Shown one piece after another: positions 8,727 to 17,608 of a DNA stretch of 64,000 nt (position 1 is the stretch's first letter; each line of letters begins with the position of its first letter). Under the pieces are notes generated by a model. The model was given only the letters and a program-made list of their open reading frames with translations. It was not told the DNA's origin and ran no database searches. The DNA is from Streptomyces sp. YIM 121038. GTDB taxonomy: Bacteria > Actinomycetota > Actinomycetes > Streptomycetales > Streptomycetaceae. The position numbers were made by a program, and so were the translations under genes. Location: assembly GCF_006088715.1 (NCBI RefSeq), contig NZ_CP030771.1, forward strand, positions 2,914,001-2,978,000. Reading direction: 5' to 3'.

Positions 8727-9779
8727 ATGAGAGCTTCGCGTGGGTTCGTGGTGGCGGGGGTGCTGGTCTCGGTCGCGGTGGCGGCCGGGTGTGCCGGGGA
8801 GGGCGGGGGCTCCCGGGAGAAGGAGTCGACGACTCAGGCGGCCGCTCCCGCCGCGGCCAATGACCTCCAGGACGACTATCTGAAGGTCATCAAGGACGCG
8901 CTGCCCTCCGTCGTCCAGATCGACGCCTCCGACAGCCTGGGCTCCGGGGTGGTCTACGACGACAAGGGGCACATCGTCACCAACGCCCACGTGGTGGGCC
9001 GGGAGAAGACCTTCAAGGTGACCACGGCCACCGGTGAGCAGCCCCTCGCGGCCACGCTCGTGTCGGCGTACCCGGAGCAGGACCTCGCCGTCATCAAGCT
9101 CGACAAGGTGCCGCGCGGCCTGAAGGCCGCCGACTTCGGCGACTCCGCGAAGGTGGAGGTCGGCCAGATCGTGCTCGCGATGGGCTCACCGCTCGGCCTG
9201 TCCTCCAGCGTCACGCAGGGCATCGTCTCGGCGACCGGGCGCACGGTCAGCGAGGGCCGGGCGGGCGGCGGCACCGGCGCCACCATCGGGAACATGGTGC
9301 AGACGTCCGCCGCGATCAACCCGGGCAACAGCGGCGGCGCCCTGGTGAACCTCGACGGCGACGTCATCGGCATCCCGACCCTCGCCGCGACCGACCCGGA
9401 CATGGGCGACGGCGCGGCACCCGGCATCGGCTTCGCGATCCCCGCCTCGATGGTGCGTACGGTGGCCGATCAGATCGTGAAGAGCGGCAAGGTCACCGAC
9501 TCGGGCCGGGCCGCGCTCGGCATCAGCGGGCGCACGGTCCTCGGGGACGACTACCGGCCCGCGGGCGTCGCCGTGGCCGAGGTCAGGAGCGGCGGCGGCG
9601 CCGACAAGGCGGGCATCAGGCCCGGCGACATCATCACCGGGCTCGGGGACGACGAGATCACCACGGTCACCTCCCTCTCGGAGGCGCTCGCCGGGGACGA
9701 GCCGGGCGACAAGGAGCGGGTGACGTACGTACGGGACGGCGCCGAGCGGACCGCCGAGGTGACCCTCGGGGAGATGTGA
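8727..9779 (+). CDS. HtrA/DegP-like serine protease, lipoprotein, with PDZ domain
   Basis: 350 residues. The N-terminal signal ends in a lipobox (AAGC, Cys22), so the mature protein should be lipid-anchored on the outer face of the membrane. The trypsin-like domain carries His88 (VTNAHVVG), Asp119 (EQDLAVIKLD) and Ser202 (INPGNSGGALV). A C-terminal PDZ domain (about residues 265-345) includes ADKAGIRPGDIITGL. Such proteases degrade or refold damaged exported proteins. Single gene followed at once by a strong terminator. Confidence 0.94.
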   Translation: MRASRGFVVAGVLVSVAVAAGCAGEGGGSREKESTTQAAAPAAANDLQDDYLKVIKDALPSVVQIDASDSLGSGVVYDDKGHIVTNAHVVGREKTFKVTTATGEQPLAATLVSAYPEQDLAVIKLDKVPRGLKAADFGDSAKVEVGQIVLAMGSPLGLSSSVTQGIVSATGRTVSEGRAGGGTGATIGNMVQTSAAINPGNSGGALVNLDGDVIGIPTLAATDPDMGDGAAPGIGFAIPASMVRTVADQIVKSGKVTDSGRAALGISGRTVLGDDYRPAGVAVAEVRSGGGADKAGIRPGDIITGLGDDEITTVTSLSEALAGDEPGDKERVTYVRDGAERTAEVTLGEM

Positions 9780-9781
9780 GG

Positions 9782-9824
9782 ACGCGGAGGGAGGCGGGGC
9801 CGATGGCCCCGCCTCCCTCCGCGT
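9782..9824. terminator. intrinsic terminator after the HtrA-like gene
   Basis: A perfect 20-bp stem (9782-9801 with 9805-9824) and a 3-base GAT loop begin 3 bases after the protease stop codon. It also lies downstream of the convergent small gene ending at 9873. Confidence 0.85.
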
Positions 9825-9872
9825 TCGTGGATCCGGCGCGTCAGGGCCGCGCCGGCTCCTGCGCGTGGCGCG

Positions 9873-10094
9873 TCAGGCCTGCGCCGCGTCCTGCGCGTGC
9901 AGACTCATCGGGCCGTAGATCTCCGAGGTGTCCTCGAAGAGCGTCACCTGGTCCGCGCCGCCCTCGGCGAGCTCCTTCCAGTGCTCGCCGATCCAGGTCT
10001 CCGCGTCGCCCTGCGTGGTGAACTCCTCCGGCTGCACCGCGGGCTGGACCTCCGTCCCGTCCGCCTTCTCGAACCGCCACGTCCATGCCGCCAT
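9873..10094 (-). CDS. small conserved-looking protein, unknown function
   Basis: 73 residues from an ATG at 10094, beginning MAAWTWRFEKADG. It is acidic, soluble and free of cysteine, with a WIGEHWKEL helix in the middle. It looks like a short alpha/beta domain common in streptomycetes, but I cannot assign a function. It is transcribed divergently from cobU, with about 88 bases between the starts. Confidence 0.75.
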   Translation of the reverse strand: MAAWTWRFEKADGTEVQPAVQPEEFTTQGDAETWIGEHWKELAEGGADQVTLFEDTSEIYGPMSLHAQDAAQA

Positions 10095-10182
10095 GTCAGC
10101 CTCCCGAGGTCCAGTGGTGTCCGAAGCCGCTTGAAGCCTAGCCGGGCGCGCGGCGCGCGGGGCGACGCGGGAGGATCTTCCT

Positions 10183-11394
10183 GTGGAACTGACTCTGCTC
10201 GGCACCGGAGCCCCCGAGGGGCTGCCCCGCCCCGGCTGTCCCTGCGCCGCGTGCGCGACCGCGCTCGGCGACCAGGCGCGGGCGGCGACGGCCCTGCTCG
10301 TGGACGGTGTGCTGCTGCTCGACCTGACCCCGGGCGCCGCCTTCGCCGCCGCCCGCGCCGGGCACTCGCTCGGCGGGGTGCGCCAGGTGCTGCTCTCGCA
10401 TCCGCACGACGGGCCCGCCGTGGAGGTGCCCGCCGGGCTGCCGCAGCCGGGCCGGGTGCCCGACGGCCGCGAGCTGGCGCTGCTCACCGGGCACCGGGTG
10501 CGGGCCGTAGCGATGGACGCGCCCGGCACCGGCTACGAGGTGACCGGGCCCGACGGCGAGCGGCTGCTGTACCTGCCGCCGGGCTGCGCGCCCGCGGGGG
10601 TGGGCCCCGAGAACGGCGGCGGGCAGGTCGTGTACGACATGGTCGTGGCCGACGTCGTGGGCCGCCCGGACGGGCTCGCGCGGCTGCGGGCGGCCGGTGC
10701 GTCGGGCCCGACCACGGACGTGATCGCCGTGCACATCGGCCACGAGGTGCCGCCGGGCCCCGAGCTGGCCCGGCGGCTCGCGGCGGCCGGGGCGCGGGCG
10801 GTGCCGGACGGCACGACCCTGGAGGTCGGCGCGTACGAGGACGTACCGGACGTGCCGCGGCGCACCCTCGTGCTCGGCGGCGCCCGCTCGGGCAAGTCGG
10901 TGGAGGCCGAGCGGCGCCTGGAGGCCTTCCCCGACGTGCTGTACGTGGCCACCGGCGGGCTGCGCGGCGGGGACCAGGAGTGGGCGGAGCGGGTGCGCGC
11001 CCACCGCGAGCGGCGGCCCGGCTCCTGGCGCACCACGGAGACCTGCGACCTCGTGCCGCTGCTCGCCGAGCCGGGGCCGCCGCTGCTCATCGACTGTCTG
11101 TCGCTGTGGCTGACGCACGCGATGGACGACGTGAACGCGTGGGACGACACCGAGTGGGCGGGCGGCGGCGAGCGCGCGCTGCGCAAGCGGGTCACGGAGC
11201 TCACGGACGCGGTGCGGGCCGCGCGGCGCACAGTGGTCGCGGTGTCGAACGAGGTCGGCTCCGGCATCGTCCCCGCGACCGCGTCGGGGCGCCGCTACCG
11301 CGACGAACTGGGCCGGCTGAACGCCGCGTTCGCCGCCGAGTGCGAGCACGTGCTGCTCGTGGTGGCGGGGCAGGCGCTGGCGCTGCGCGGCTGA
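10183..11394 (+). CDS. cobU: adenosylcobinamide kinase/guanylyltransferase CobU fused to an N-terminal MBL-like domain
   Basis: 403 residues, about twice a normal CobU. Residues 226-403 are the bifunctional kinase/guanylyltransferase, with P-loop GGARSGKS (232-239) and VVAVSNEVGSGIVP; it converts adenosylcobinamide to GDP-cobinamide in B12 assembly and salvage. Residues 1-220 resemble a metallo-beta-lactamase fold: LLGTGAPEGLPRPGCPCAAC is like the start of PhnP-type proteins. The metal motif is degraded, with SHPHDGP at 72-78 where HxHxDH is expected, so this half is probably not a normal hydrolase. cobT and cobS are close by. Confidence 0.9.
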   Translation: MELTLLGTGAPEGLPRPGCPCAACATALGDQARAATALLVDGVLLLDLTPGAAFAAARAGHSLGGVRQVLLSHPHDGPAVEVPAGLPQPGRVPDGRELALLTGHRVRAVAMDAPGTGYEVTGPDGERLLYLPPGCAPAGVGPENGGGQVVYDMVVADVVGRPDGLARLRAAGASGPTTDVIAVHIGHEVPPGPELARRLAAAGARAVPDGTTLEVGAYEDVPDVPRRTLVLGGARSGKSVEAERRLEAFPDVLYVATGGLRGGDQEWAERVRAHRERRPGSWRTTETCDLVPLLAEPGPPLLIDCLSLWLTHAMDDVNAWDDTEWAGGGERALRKRVTELTDAVRAARRTVVAVSNEVGSGIVPATASGRRYRDELGRLNAAFAAECEHVLLVVAGQALALRG

Positions 11395-11401
11395 GGCAGG
11401 C

Positions 11402-12193
11402 TCAGCCGTCGCTCTCGCGGCGGGCGATGACGCGGTAGGTGTTGCCGAAGCCGGTGCGGACGAGCAGGGGCGCGAGCAGCTGGTCGAGGGCGTAGGCGAG
11501 GACGATCAGGGGGGCCGCCGCCCATCCGCACGCCCGGCGCGGCCCGGCGGCCCGCGGCAGCCGGCGGCCGACGACGAGGACGGCCGCGCCGGTCAGGTCC
11601 AGCGGCAGGTGCGGGGTGCGGCGCTCGACGTCGACGAGGGTGAAACCGAGGTCGTCCAGGGCGCGGCGGAGCCTGCCGAGGGGCAGCAGGCACGCCCGCG
11701 GCGAGCGCGCGTGCGGCGGCCACCAGGGGCCGAGGAGCCGGGCGGAGCGGGACTCGGGGTCGGCCGCCTCGATCAGCAGGTGGCCGCCGGGGCGCAGGAC
11801 GGTGCGGGCGGCGGCGAGCTCCGCGTCCGGGTCGGGGACGCGCTCCAGGTGGTGGACCATGCTCACCGCGTCGTACCGGTCGGCGAGGCGCGGCGCGAGG
11901 TCCGGCAGGAGCCCCTGGTGGGCCTCCTCGATGTGCCCGGCCTCGCGGGCCTCCTCGACGGCGTCGCCCGGGTCCGTGCCGTCGTACGCGGTGTACGGCA
12001 GGACGTCCTTGGCGGCGGCCGGGAGGCGGCCGTGGCCGGTGCCGACGTCGAGCCAGCTCTCGGGTTCGAGGTGCCGTGCGAGGGCGTGGGCCGTGGCGCG
12101 GTGGCGCCGGGTGGAGTGCCGGGCGCGGAGGACGCGCTCGACGGGGTCGTCGGTGGCCTGCTGACGGACGGACGGGACAGGGCGATTCGGCAC
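11402..12193 (-). CDS. class I SAM-dependent methyltransferase
   Basis: 263 residues. SAM motif I is WLDVGTGHGRL and a later loop has AVSMVHHLERVPDP, a Ubi/MenG-like arrangement. The last 60 residues include a hydrophobic stretch (WAAAPLIVLAYALDQLLAPLLV), suggesting membrane association or a lipid substrate; this is inference. It converges on cobU (7 bases between stops) and diverges from cobT. Confidence 0.85.
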   Translation of the reverse strand: MPNRPVPSVRQQATDDPVERVLRARHSTRRHRATAHALARHLEPESWLDVGTGHGRLPAAAKDVLPYTAYDGTDPGDAVEEAREAGHIEEAHQGLLPDLAPRLADRYDAVSMVHHLERVPDPDAELAAARTVLRPGGHLLIEAADPESRSARLLGPWWPPHARSPRACLLPLGRLRRALDDLGFTLVDVERRTPHLPLDLTGAAVLVVGRRLPRAAGPRRACGWAAAPLIVLAYALDQLLAPLLVRTGFGNTYRVIARRESDG

Positions 12194-12314
12194 AAATGGA
12201 ACGTATGGGATCAGTGGTGGCGGGGCAACGACGTCGCGGGGCCTGTCTCACCGGTGGCGGACCGGCCCGGGGCCGTTCGCGCGCGTGTCACCGCCCGCCG
12301 GTACTGTTCGCCGA

Positions 12315-13361
12315 ATGAGCTCGCTGATTCTCGACGACTTCACCGACCTGATCGAGCGGCCCGACGGCGGGGTGCGCCGCGACGCCGAGGAGCGCAGGGA
12401 GCGGCAGAGCCTGCCGCCCGGCGCCCTCGGCCGGCTGGACGAGCTCGCCGAGTGGCTGTCGGCGGCCCAGGCGTCCGTGCCGGTCAAGCCGATCGAGCGG
12501 CCGCGGGCACTGCTCTTCGCGGGCGACCACGGCGTCGCCGAGCTCGGCGTGTCGGCGCGGCCCGCGGGCGGGGCGGCGGACCTCGTGCGGTCCGTCCTGT
12601 CCGGCGAGGCGCCCGCGGCCGTGCTCGCGCGGCGGCTCGACGTGCCCGTGCGGGTGGTCGACCTGGCCCTGGACTGCGAGCCGGACGAGCTGCCCGCCGA
12701 GGTCGCGGGCCACCGGGTGCGGCGCGGCTCGGGCCGCATCGACATCGAGGACGCGCTCACCGCCGACGAGGCCGAGCGCGCGGTGCGCGCGGGCATCGCG
12801 CTCGCCGACGAGGAGGCCGACTCCGGCACCGACCTGGTCGTGCTCGGCGACGTCAGCGTCGGCGGAACGACACCCGCGGCGACGCTGATCGCGGCGCTGT
12901 GCGGCACCGACGCGTCCGTGGTGACCGGGCGGGGCGGGCGGCCGATCGACGACCTGGCGTGGATGCGCAAGTGCGCGGCGGTCCGGGACTCCCTGCGGCG
13001 CGCGCGGCCGGTGCTCGGCGACCAGCTGCAGCTGCTCGCGGCGGTGGGCGGGGCCGACGTCGCGGCCATGACCGGGTTCCTGCTCCAGTCCGCGGTGCGG
13101 CGCACGCCCGTGGTCCTGGACGGCGTGGTGGCCGCGGCGGCGGCCCTCGTGGCCCAGCGGGTCGCCTTCCGGGCGCCGGACTGGTGGCTGGCCGGGCACG
13201 ACAGCGGGGAGCCCGCGCAGGCCAAGGCGCTCGACCGGATGGCGCTCGAACCGCTGCTCAGCCACGGGGTGAAGGTGGGCGAGGGCGTGGGCGCGCTGCT
13301 CGCGGTGCCGCTGCTGCGCTCGGCCGCGGCGCTCGCGGCGGAGCTTCCCGTCTCCGAGTAG
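12315..13361 (+). CDS. cobT: nicotinate-nucleotide--dimethylbenzimidazole phosphoribosyltransferase
   Basis: 348 residues from the ATG at 12315, the usual length for CobT. It makes alpha-ribazole phosphate from nicotinate mononucleotide and dimethylbenzimidazole for the lower ligand of cobalamin. Family motifs seen are LLFAGDHGVAELGVS near residue 65 and VLGDVSVGGTTPAATL near 175; the C-terminal region has GVKVGEGVGALLAVPLL with the expected catalytic-Glu context. No riboswitch was recognised in the 121 bases upstream. Confidence 0.93.
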   Translation: MSSLILDDFTDLIERPDGGVRRDAEERRERQSLPPGALGRLDELAEWLSAAQASVPVKPIERPRALLFAGDHGVAELGVSARPAGGAADLVRSVLSGEAPAAVLARRLDVPVRVVDLALDCEPDELPAEVAGHRVRRGSGRIDIEDALTADEAERAVRAGIALADEEADSGTDLVVLGDVSVGGTTPAATLIAALCGTDASVVTGRGGRPIDDLAWMRKCAAVRDSLRRARPVLGDQLQLLAAVGGADVAAMTGFLLQSAVRRTPVVLDGVVAAAAALVAQRVAFRAPDWWLAGHDSGEPAQAKALDRMALEPLLSHGVKVGEGVGALLAVPLLRSAAALAAELPVSE

Positions 13362-13432
13362 CCGCAGGTCGCGGCGGGAACCGGGACAGCAAGCCCCATA
13401 TCACACCACAACACCCCATAAGATCCCGCTTT

Positions 13433-15199
13433 ATGGGAGAAGAACGGCCGAAGGAAGAACAGCGCACGACGTCCACCCCGGTCTCACGCAGAGCCGCGGC
13501 GGCCGCCGTCTGGTATCTGCGGGCCGTGGCCTTCGTCAACTTCCTCAGTGCCGTCTGGGTCTCCCTGGGGCAGGACCTCAGACGGCACAACACGGAGAAC
13601 TACTTCACCCCGTACATGCTCACCGCGGGGTTCGCCTCCGGTGTGTTCACCGCGTTCCTCGCGGTCACGATGCGCCGCCGCAAACGGGCCTCCTGGATCC
13701 TCAACCTCGTGCTGAGCGGCCTGTTCCTGCTGCTCTTCGCGGTGGCGATGTTCTTCCCCGAGATCCGGCAGTACGCGCAGAACTGGATCTCGCTCGTCCT
13801 GACCGCGGGCTTCGTCGCCGCACTGCTCGTCGGCCGCCGCGAGTTCTACGCCAAGGGCGACCGGTCCAACCCCAAGCTGGCGGCGGCCGTCGCCGTCGGC
13901 GGGCTGCTCGCGACCTCGCTGCTCGCGGCGCTCCTGGTGACCGTCACCAACCACGCCCACGACGACTACCGCTCGACGTTCCTCGACCGCTGGCGCTACG
14001 GCACGATGCGCCTGGTGTCGCTGGCCGCCGACGACTCCCGGTTCGCGGGCATCTCGACCCCCGGCTGGGTCAACGTCACCATCAACGTCCTGAGCACGCT
14101 CCTGGTCATCGCCGTCCTGTACGCGGCCTTCCGCTCCCGCCGGGCCGTCGACCCGCTCAGCGAGGACGACGAGGCACGCCTTCGCGCCCTGCTCGCCAAG
14201 CACGGCGAGCGCGACTCGCTCGGCTACTTCGCGCTGCGCCGCGAGAAGAGCGCCGTCTGGTCCCCGACCGGCAAGGCCGCGGTCACCTACCGCGTGGTCG
14301 GCGGCGTCTCGCTGGCCTCCGGCGACCCGATCGGCGACCCCGAGGCCTGGCCCGGCGCCATCGAGCCGTGGCTCGCCGAGGCGCGCGAGCACGGCTGGAC
14401 CCCGGCGGTGATGGGCGCGAGCGAGGAGGCGGGCACGATCTACGCCCGGCACGGCCTGGACGCGCTCGAACTCGGCGACGAGGCCATCGTGGAGATCGCC
14501 GACTTCACCCTGGAGGGCCGGGCCATGCGCACGGTCCGCCAGGCCTACAACCGGGTCAAGCGCGCCGGGTACGAGGTGCGCGTACGGCGCCACGCGGACA
14601 TCCCCGAGGAGGAGATGGCCCGCCTCCTCGAACGCGCCGACGACTGGCGCGACGGCGCCACCGAGCGCGGCTTCTCCATGGCGCTCGGCCGCCTCGGCGA
14701 CCCGGACGACGGCCAGTGCGTGATGCTGGAGTGCACCGACGACAAGGGCGAGCTGCGCGCGGTGCTCTCCTTCGTCCCCTGGGGGCCGCACGGCCTCTCC
14801 CTCGACCTGATGCGCCGTGACCGGGACTCCGACAACGGCCTGATGGAGTACATGGTCATCGAGCTGCTCCAGCGCGCGGCGGAGATCCAGATCACGCAGG
14901 TGTCGCTGAACTTCGCGATGTTCAGATCTGTCTTCGAGCGTGGTTCGCGGCTCGGCGCGGGCCCGGTGCTCCGGCTGTGGCGTTCGCTGCTCAGCTTCTT
15001 CTCGCGGTGGTGGCAGATCGAGTCGCTGTACCGCGCCAACGCCAAGTACCGACCCATCTGGGAGCCGCGGTTCCTGCTCTTCGAGAAGAGCGCGGACCTG
15101 CCGCGCATCGGTGTCGCGTCCGCCCGCGCCGAAGGCTTCCTGGAAGCGCCGGGGCTGCCGAAATGGCTGCACCGTACACACTTGGAGTCCCGAAGATGA
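13433..15199 (+). CDS. phosphatidylglycerol lysyltransferase (MprF/LysX-type membrane protein)
   Basis: 588 residues from the ATG at 13433. The first 250 residues hold about six membrane helices. The C-terminal half is the DUF2156 lysyl-phosphatidylglycerol synthase domain (about 265-560), with GGVSLASGDPIG, SLDLMRRD and SLNFAMFRSVFERG. The enzyme transfers lysine (or another amino acid) from aminoacyl-tRNA to phosphatidylglycerol, lowering surface charge and giving resistance to cationic peptides. It lacks the fused lysyl-tRNA synthetase domain of mycobacterial LysX. Its stop overlaps the next start by 4 bp. Confidence 0.9.
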   Translation: MGEERPKEEQRTTSTPVSRRAAAAAVWYLRAVAFVNFLSAVWVSLGQDLRRHNTENYFTPYMLTAGFASGVFTAFLAVTMRRRKRASWILNLVLSGLFLLLFAVAMFFPEIRQYAQNWISLVLTAGFVAALLVGRREFYAKGDRSNPKLAAAVAVGGLLATSLLAALLVTVTNHAHDDYRSTFLDRWRYGTMRLVSLAADDSRFAGISTPGWVNVTINVLSTLLVIAVLYAAFRSRRAVDPLSEDDEARLRALLAKHGERDSLGYFALRREKSAVWSPTGKAAVTYRVVGGVSLASGDPIGDPEAWPGAIEPWLAEAREHGWTPAVMGASEEAGTIYARHGLDALELGDEAIVEIADFTLEGRAMRTVRQAYNRVKRAGYEVRVRRHADIPEEEMARLLERADDWRDGATERGFSMALGRLGDPDDGQCVMLECTDDKGELRAVLSFVPWGPHGLSLDLMRRDRDSDNGLMEYMVIELLQRAAEIQITQVSLNFAMFRSVFERGSRLGAGPVLRLWRSLLSFFSRWWQIESLYRANAKYRPIWEPRFLLFEKSADLPRIGVASARAEGFLEAPGLPKWLHRTHLESRR

Positions 15200-15900
15200 G
15201 CACCCTGTCCCGGCTGGCCCGTGCCGAGTGGGGCGATCTGTACTCCACGGTGCGCCGCGGCCTCGCCGCGCGGCGCTGGCGCGCGATCCCGATGACGCTC
15301 GGTGCCGTCGGCCTGACCGCGGCCTTCCAGTACGTGCAGAACCAGTCCTGGGGCTATCAGTTCGTCCAGAACGTCGGCTCCGTGCGGGCCGAGGAGCCGC
15401 TGTGGCTCGCGCTGGTCCGCACCCCGCTCTCGCTCTTCGTCCCCGCCCTCGACCTGCCGGTGTGGGGCGCGCTCGCGCAGATCCTGCTGGTGTTCGGCAT
15501 CGCCGAGATCTGCGTCGGCTGGTGGCGCACGCTGCTCGTCGGGTACGCGGCGACGCTCGCGGGCACCCTCTACGCGCGCGTGGGCATCGCCATCGGGCCC
15601 GACAGCTGGGTCGGGCTTCCCGCCTCCGACGCGCAGGTCATCGACACCGGCCCGTCGGCGGCGGTCGTCGGGCTCGCGGTGTTCGTGTGCTGGCGCTACC
15701 GGGCGTACGCGACCGGCGCCCTGGTGATCGCCCTGATGGTGGTCGAGGTCCTGGTCAAGAACAACCTCGCGGGCAAGGAGCACCTGGCGGCCATCGCGGG
15801 CGTCCTGGTCGTGTGCGCGGCGGCCACGGCGGTACGTCACCTGCGGCGCGGCGACGCCGAACGCGGCTCCGGGTCCGGCCTGCCGCCGATGACGTCCTGA
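15196..15900 (+). CDS. polytopic membrane protein, possibly rhomboid-like
   Basis: 234 residues. The ATG at 15196 overlaps the lysyltransferase stop (ATGA), so the two are translationally coupled. About six membrane helices are visible. The layout (TM with GYAATLAGTLYARVG, last TM after KEHLAAIAGVLV) recalls the rhomboid fold, but the catalytic GxSG serine is absent, so a pseudo-protease or lipid-handling partner is more likely than a protease. The family call is tentative. Confidence 0.7.
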   Translation: MSTLSRLARAEWGDLYSTVRRGLAARRWRAIPMTLGAVGLTAAFQYVQNQSWGYQFVQNVGSVRAEEPLWLALVRTPLSLFVPALDLPVWGALAQILLVFGIAEICVGWWRTLLVGYAATLAGTLYARVGIAIGPDSWVGLPASDAQVIDTGPSAAVVGLAVFVCWRYRAYATGALVIALMVVEVLVKNNLAGKEHLAAIAGVLVVCAAATAVRHLRRGDAERGSGSGLPPMTS

Positions 15901-16604
15901 AGCCAGCGCCGCTTGGCCGTCCAGCGGCGGTCGTGGCGGAAGGCGCGCAGCCCCGCCCGGGCCCGGACGCGCGGCCGGTTGCGGTAGAACCGCCGCGCCC
16001 AGGCCGATCCCGGGCGGGCGAGGCGGATCGCGCCGACGAGCGCCACGAACGGCACCACCATGCCGATCAGGGCCGTGCGCAGCTTGCCCTTGAGCATCGC
16101 GATCAGCGCGAAGCCGCAGTTCACGGCGACGTTCAGGGCGAAGGCGAAGCGGTTGTGCCGCTCGGCCACGGAGAGCTCGTTCACGCCGAACGGGGTGAAG
16201 CCGGTGAGGATCAGGACCACCAGGGCCGTGGTGAGGACCACCACCTCCACGCTCTTGCGGCCCTGCTCGCTCCAGTACACGTCGTCCAGGTGCAGGATCA
16301 GCGCGAACTCGTCGAGGACCAGGCCCGCGCCGATGCCGAAGATCACGGCCGCGCACATCGAGCCGAAGCCGTGCCGCCCGGCCGCCACCGCCCAGAAGCC
16401 GCCCACCAGCATCAGGAAGATGCCCGGGACGACGTGGTGGACGTGCACGTCCCCCGTGGTGATGTTCCGGAACGGGCCCTTCCCGGCGCGGATGAGACGG
16501 GTGATGGTGCGCGTCACCAGGAACGAGCCCACGAAGGAGACCAGCGCGAGCAGCAGGGGCAGCTTCCCCGGCTCGACGACGTTCCGGTACCACCAGCCGT
16601 CCAT
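15837..16604 (-). CDS. conserved integral membrane protein, unknown function
   Basis: 255 residues from the ATG at 16604 (MDGWWYRN). About five or six hydrophobic segments, with the charged signature VHVHHVVPG between TM1 and TM2 and LDEFALILHLDDVYW after TM3; the His/Asp clusters suggest metal or substrate binding inside the membrane. A basic C-terminal tail is cytoplasmic. Its 3' end overlaps the previous gene's 3' end by 64 bp on the opposite strand, an unusually deep convergent overlap. Confidence 0.8.
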   Translation of the reverse strand: MDGWWYRNVVEPGKLPLLLALVSFVGSFLVTRTITRLIRAGKGPFRNITTGDVHVHHVVPGIFLMLVGGFWAVAAGRHGFGSMCAAVIFGIGAGLVLDEFALILHLDDVYWSEQGRKSVEVVVLTTALVVLILTGFTPFGVNELSVAERHNRFAFALNVAVNCGFALIAMLKGKLRTALIGMVVPFVALVGAIRLARPGSAWARRFYRNRPRVRARAGLRAFRHDRRWTAKRRWLQDVIGGRPDPEPRSASPRRR

Positions 16605-16702
16605 GGGCCCATCTTGCGGTTCGCCGCCGCCGCGCGCAGGCCGGGGCCCCGCCGCGGCAGGGCGGCGACGGGTGCCCCGGGCCGCCCGGGTAATCTCGCC
16701 CA

Positions 16703-17506
16703 ATGCTCAGACCCACCCCCGCCGACGGCCTCCGCTTCGCCTTCGGGACGCTCACCGCGCTGCCGGTGCGGGTGCGCCGGTGGGACCGCGAGGCCGCCCG
16801 GACGGGCATGCTGTGCGCCCCGGTCGCGGGGCTCGTGCTCGGCCTCCTCGCCGGGGGTCTCGGGGCGGCGCTGCTCGCCCTCGGCGCGAGCCCGCTGCTC
16901 GCCGCCGTCGCCGCCGTCGCCGTGCCCGCCGCGGGCACCCGGGGGCTGCACCTCGACGGTCTCGCCGACACCGCCGACGGCCTGGGCAGCGGCAAGCCCG
17001 CCGCCGACGCGCTGCGGATCATGAAGCAGTCCGACATCGGGCCGTTCGGCGTGATCACCCTGGTCCTGGCCCTGTTCGCGCAGGTCGCGGCCCTGGCCGA
17101 GCTGTACGACGACGGCTGGGCGCGCGGTCTGTGCGGCGCCGCCGTGGCCGCCACCGCCGCCCGGCTCGCGCTCACCCTCGCCGCCCGCGCCGAGGTGCCG
17201 CCGGCCCGGCCCGAGGGGCTCGGCGCGGCCGTCGCGGGCACGGTCCCCGCGCGCGCGGCCCTGGCCGTCCTCGTGGCCGTCACCGCCGCGGCCGCCGCCG
17301 CGGGAGCGGTCACGGACCCCGGCACCGCCGTCTCCACCGTCCGGAACGCGGCCGCCGTGCTGCTCGCCTGCGCCGCCGCCGAGGCCCTCCTGCGGCACTG
17401 CGTACGGCGGTTCGGCGGCGTCACCGGCGACGTCTTCGGCGGGCTCGCCGAGACCGCCGCCACGGCCGCGCTGCTTGTGCTCGCCCTCGGCCAGCACGCA
17501 CAGTGA
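16703..17506 (+). CDS. cobS: adenosylcobinamide-GDP ribazoletransferase CobS
   Basis: 267 residues, a membrane enzyme with about six helices that joins GDP-cobinamide to alpha-ribazole (phosphate) to finish cobalamin. The family signature HLDGLADTADGLGSG is at about residues 86-100 and KQSDIGPFG follows at about 110. It uses the products of CobU and CobT, both encoded 4-6 kb upstream but separated from it by unrelated genes, so this is a loose cluster and not one operon. Confidence 0.94.
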   Translation: MLRPTPADGLRFAFGTLTALPVRVRRWDREAARTGMLCAPVAGLVLGLLAGGLGAALLALGASPLLAAVAAVAVPAAGTRGLHLDGLADTADGLGSGKPAADALRIMKQSDIGPFGVITLVLALFAQVAALAELYDDGWARGLCGAAVAATAARLALTLAARAEVPPARPEGLGAAVAGTVPARAALAVLVAVTAAAAAAGAVTDPGTAVSTVRNAAAVLLACAAAEALLRHCVRRFGGVTGDVFGGLAETAATAALLVLALGQHAQ

Positions 17507-17608
17507 GGCGCACCGCATTGCTTGCGGGCGTAGGCTCGCGACGGGCTTACCACCCCAAAGCCCGCAAGAACTCCGTGAAACCTCCTATGAAAGAGGGACT
17601 TCAGCACC

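Noticed and set aside
10095..10182. B12 riboswitch upstream of cobU, cobT or cobS
   Set aside because: The upstream gaps are short and contain none of the B12-box or core sequences seen at 59045-59190.
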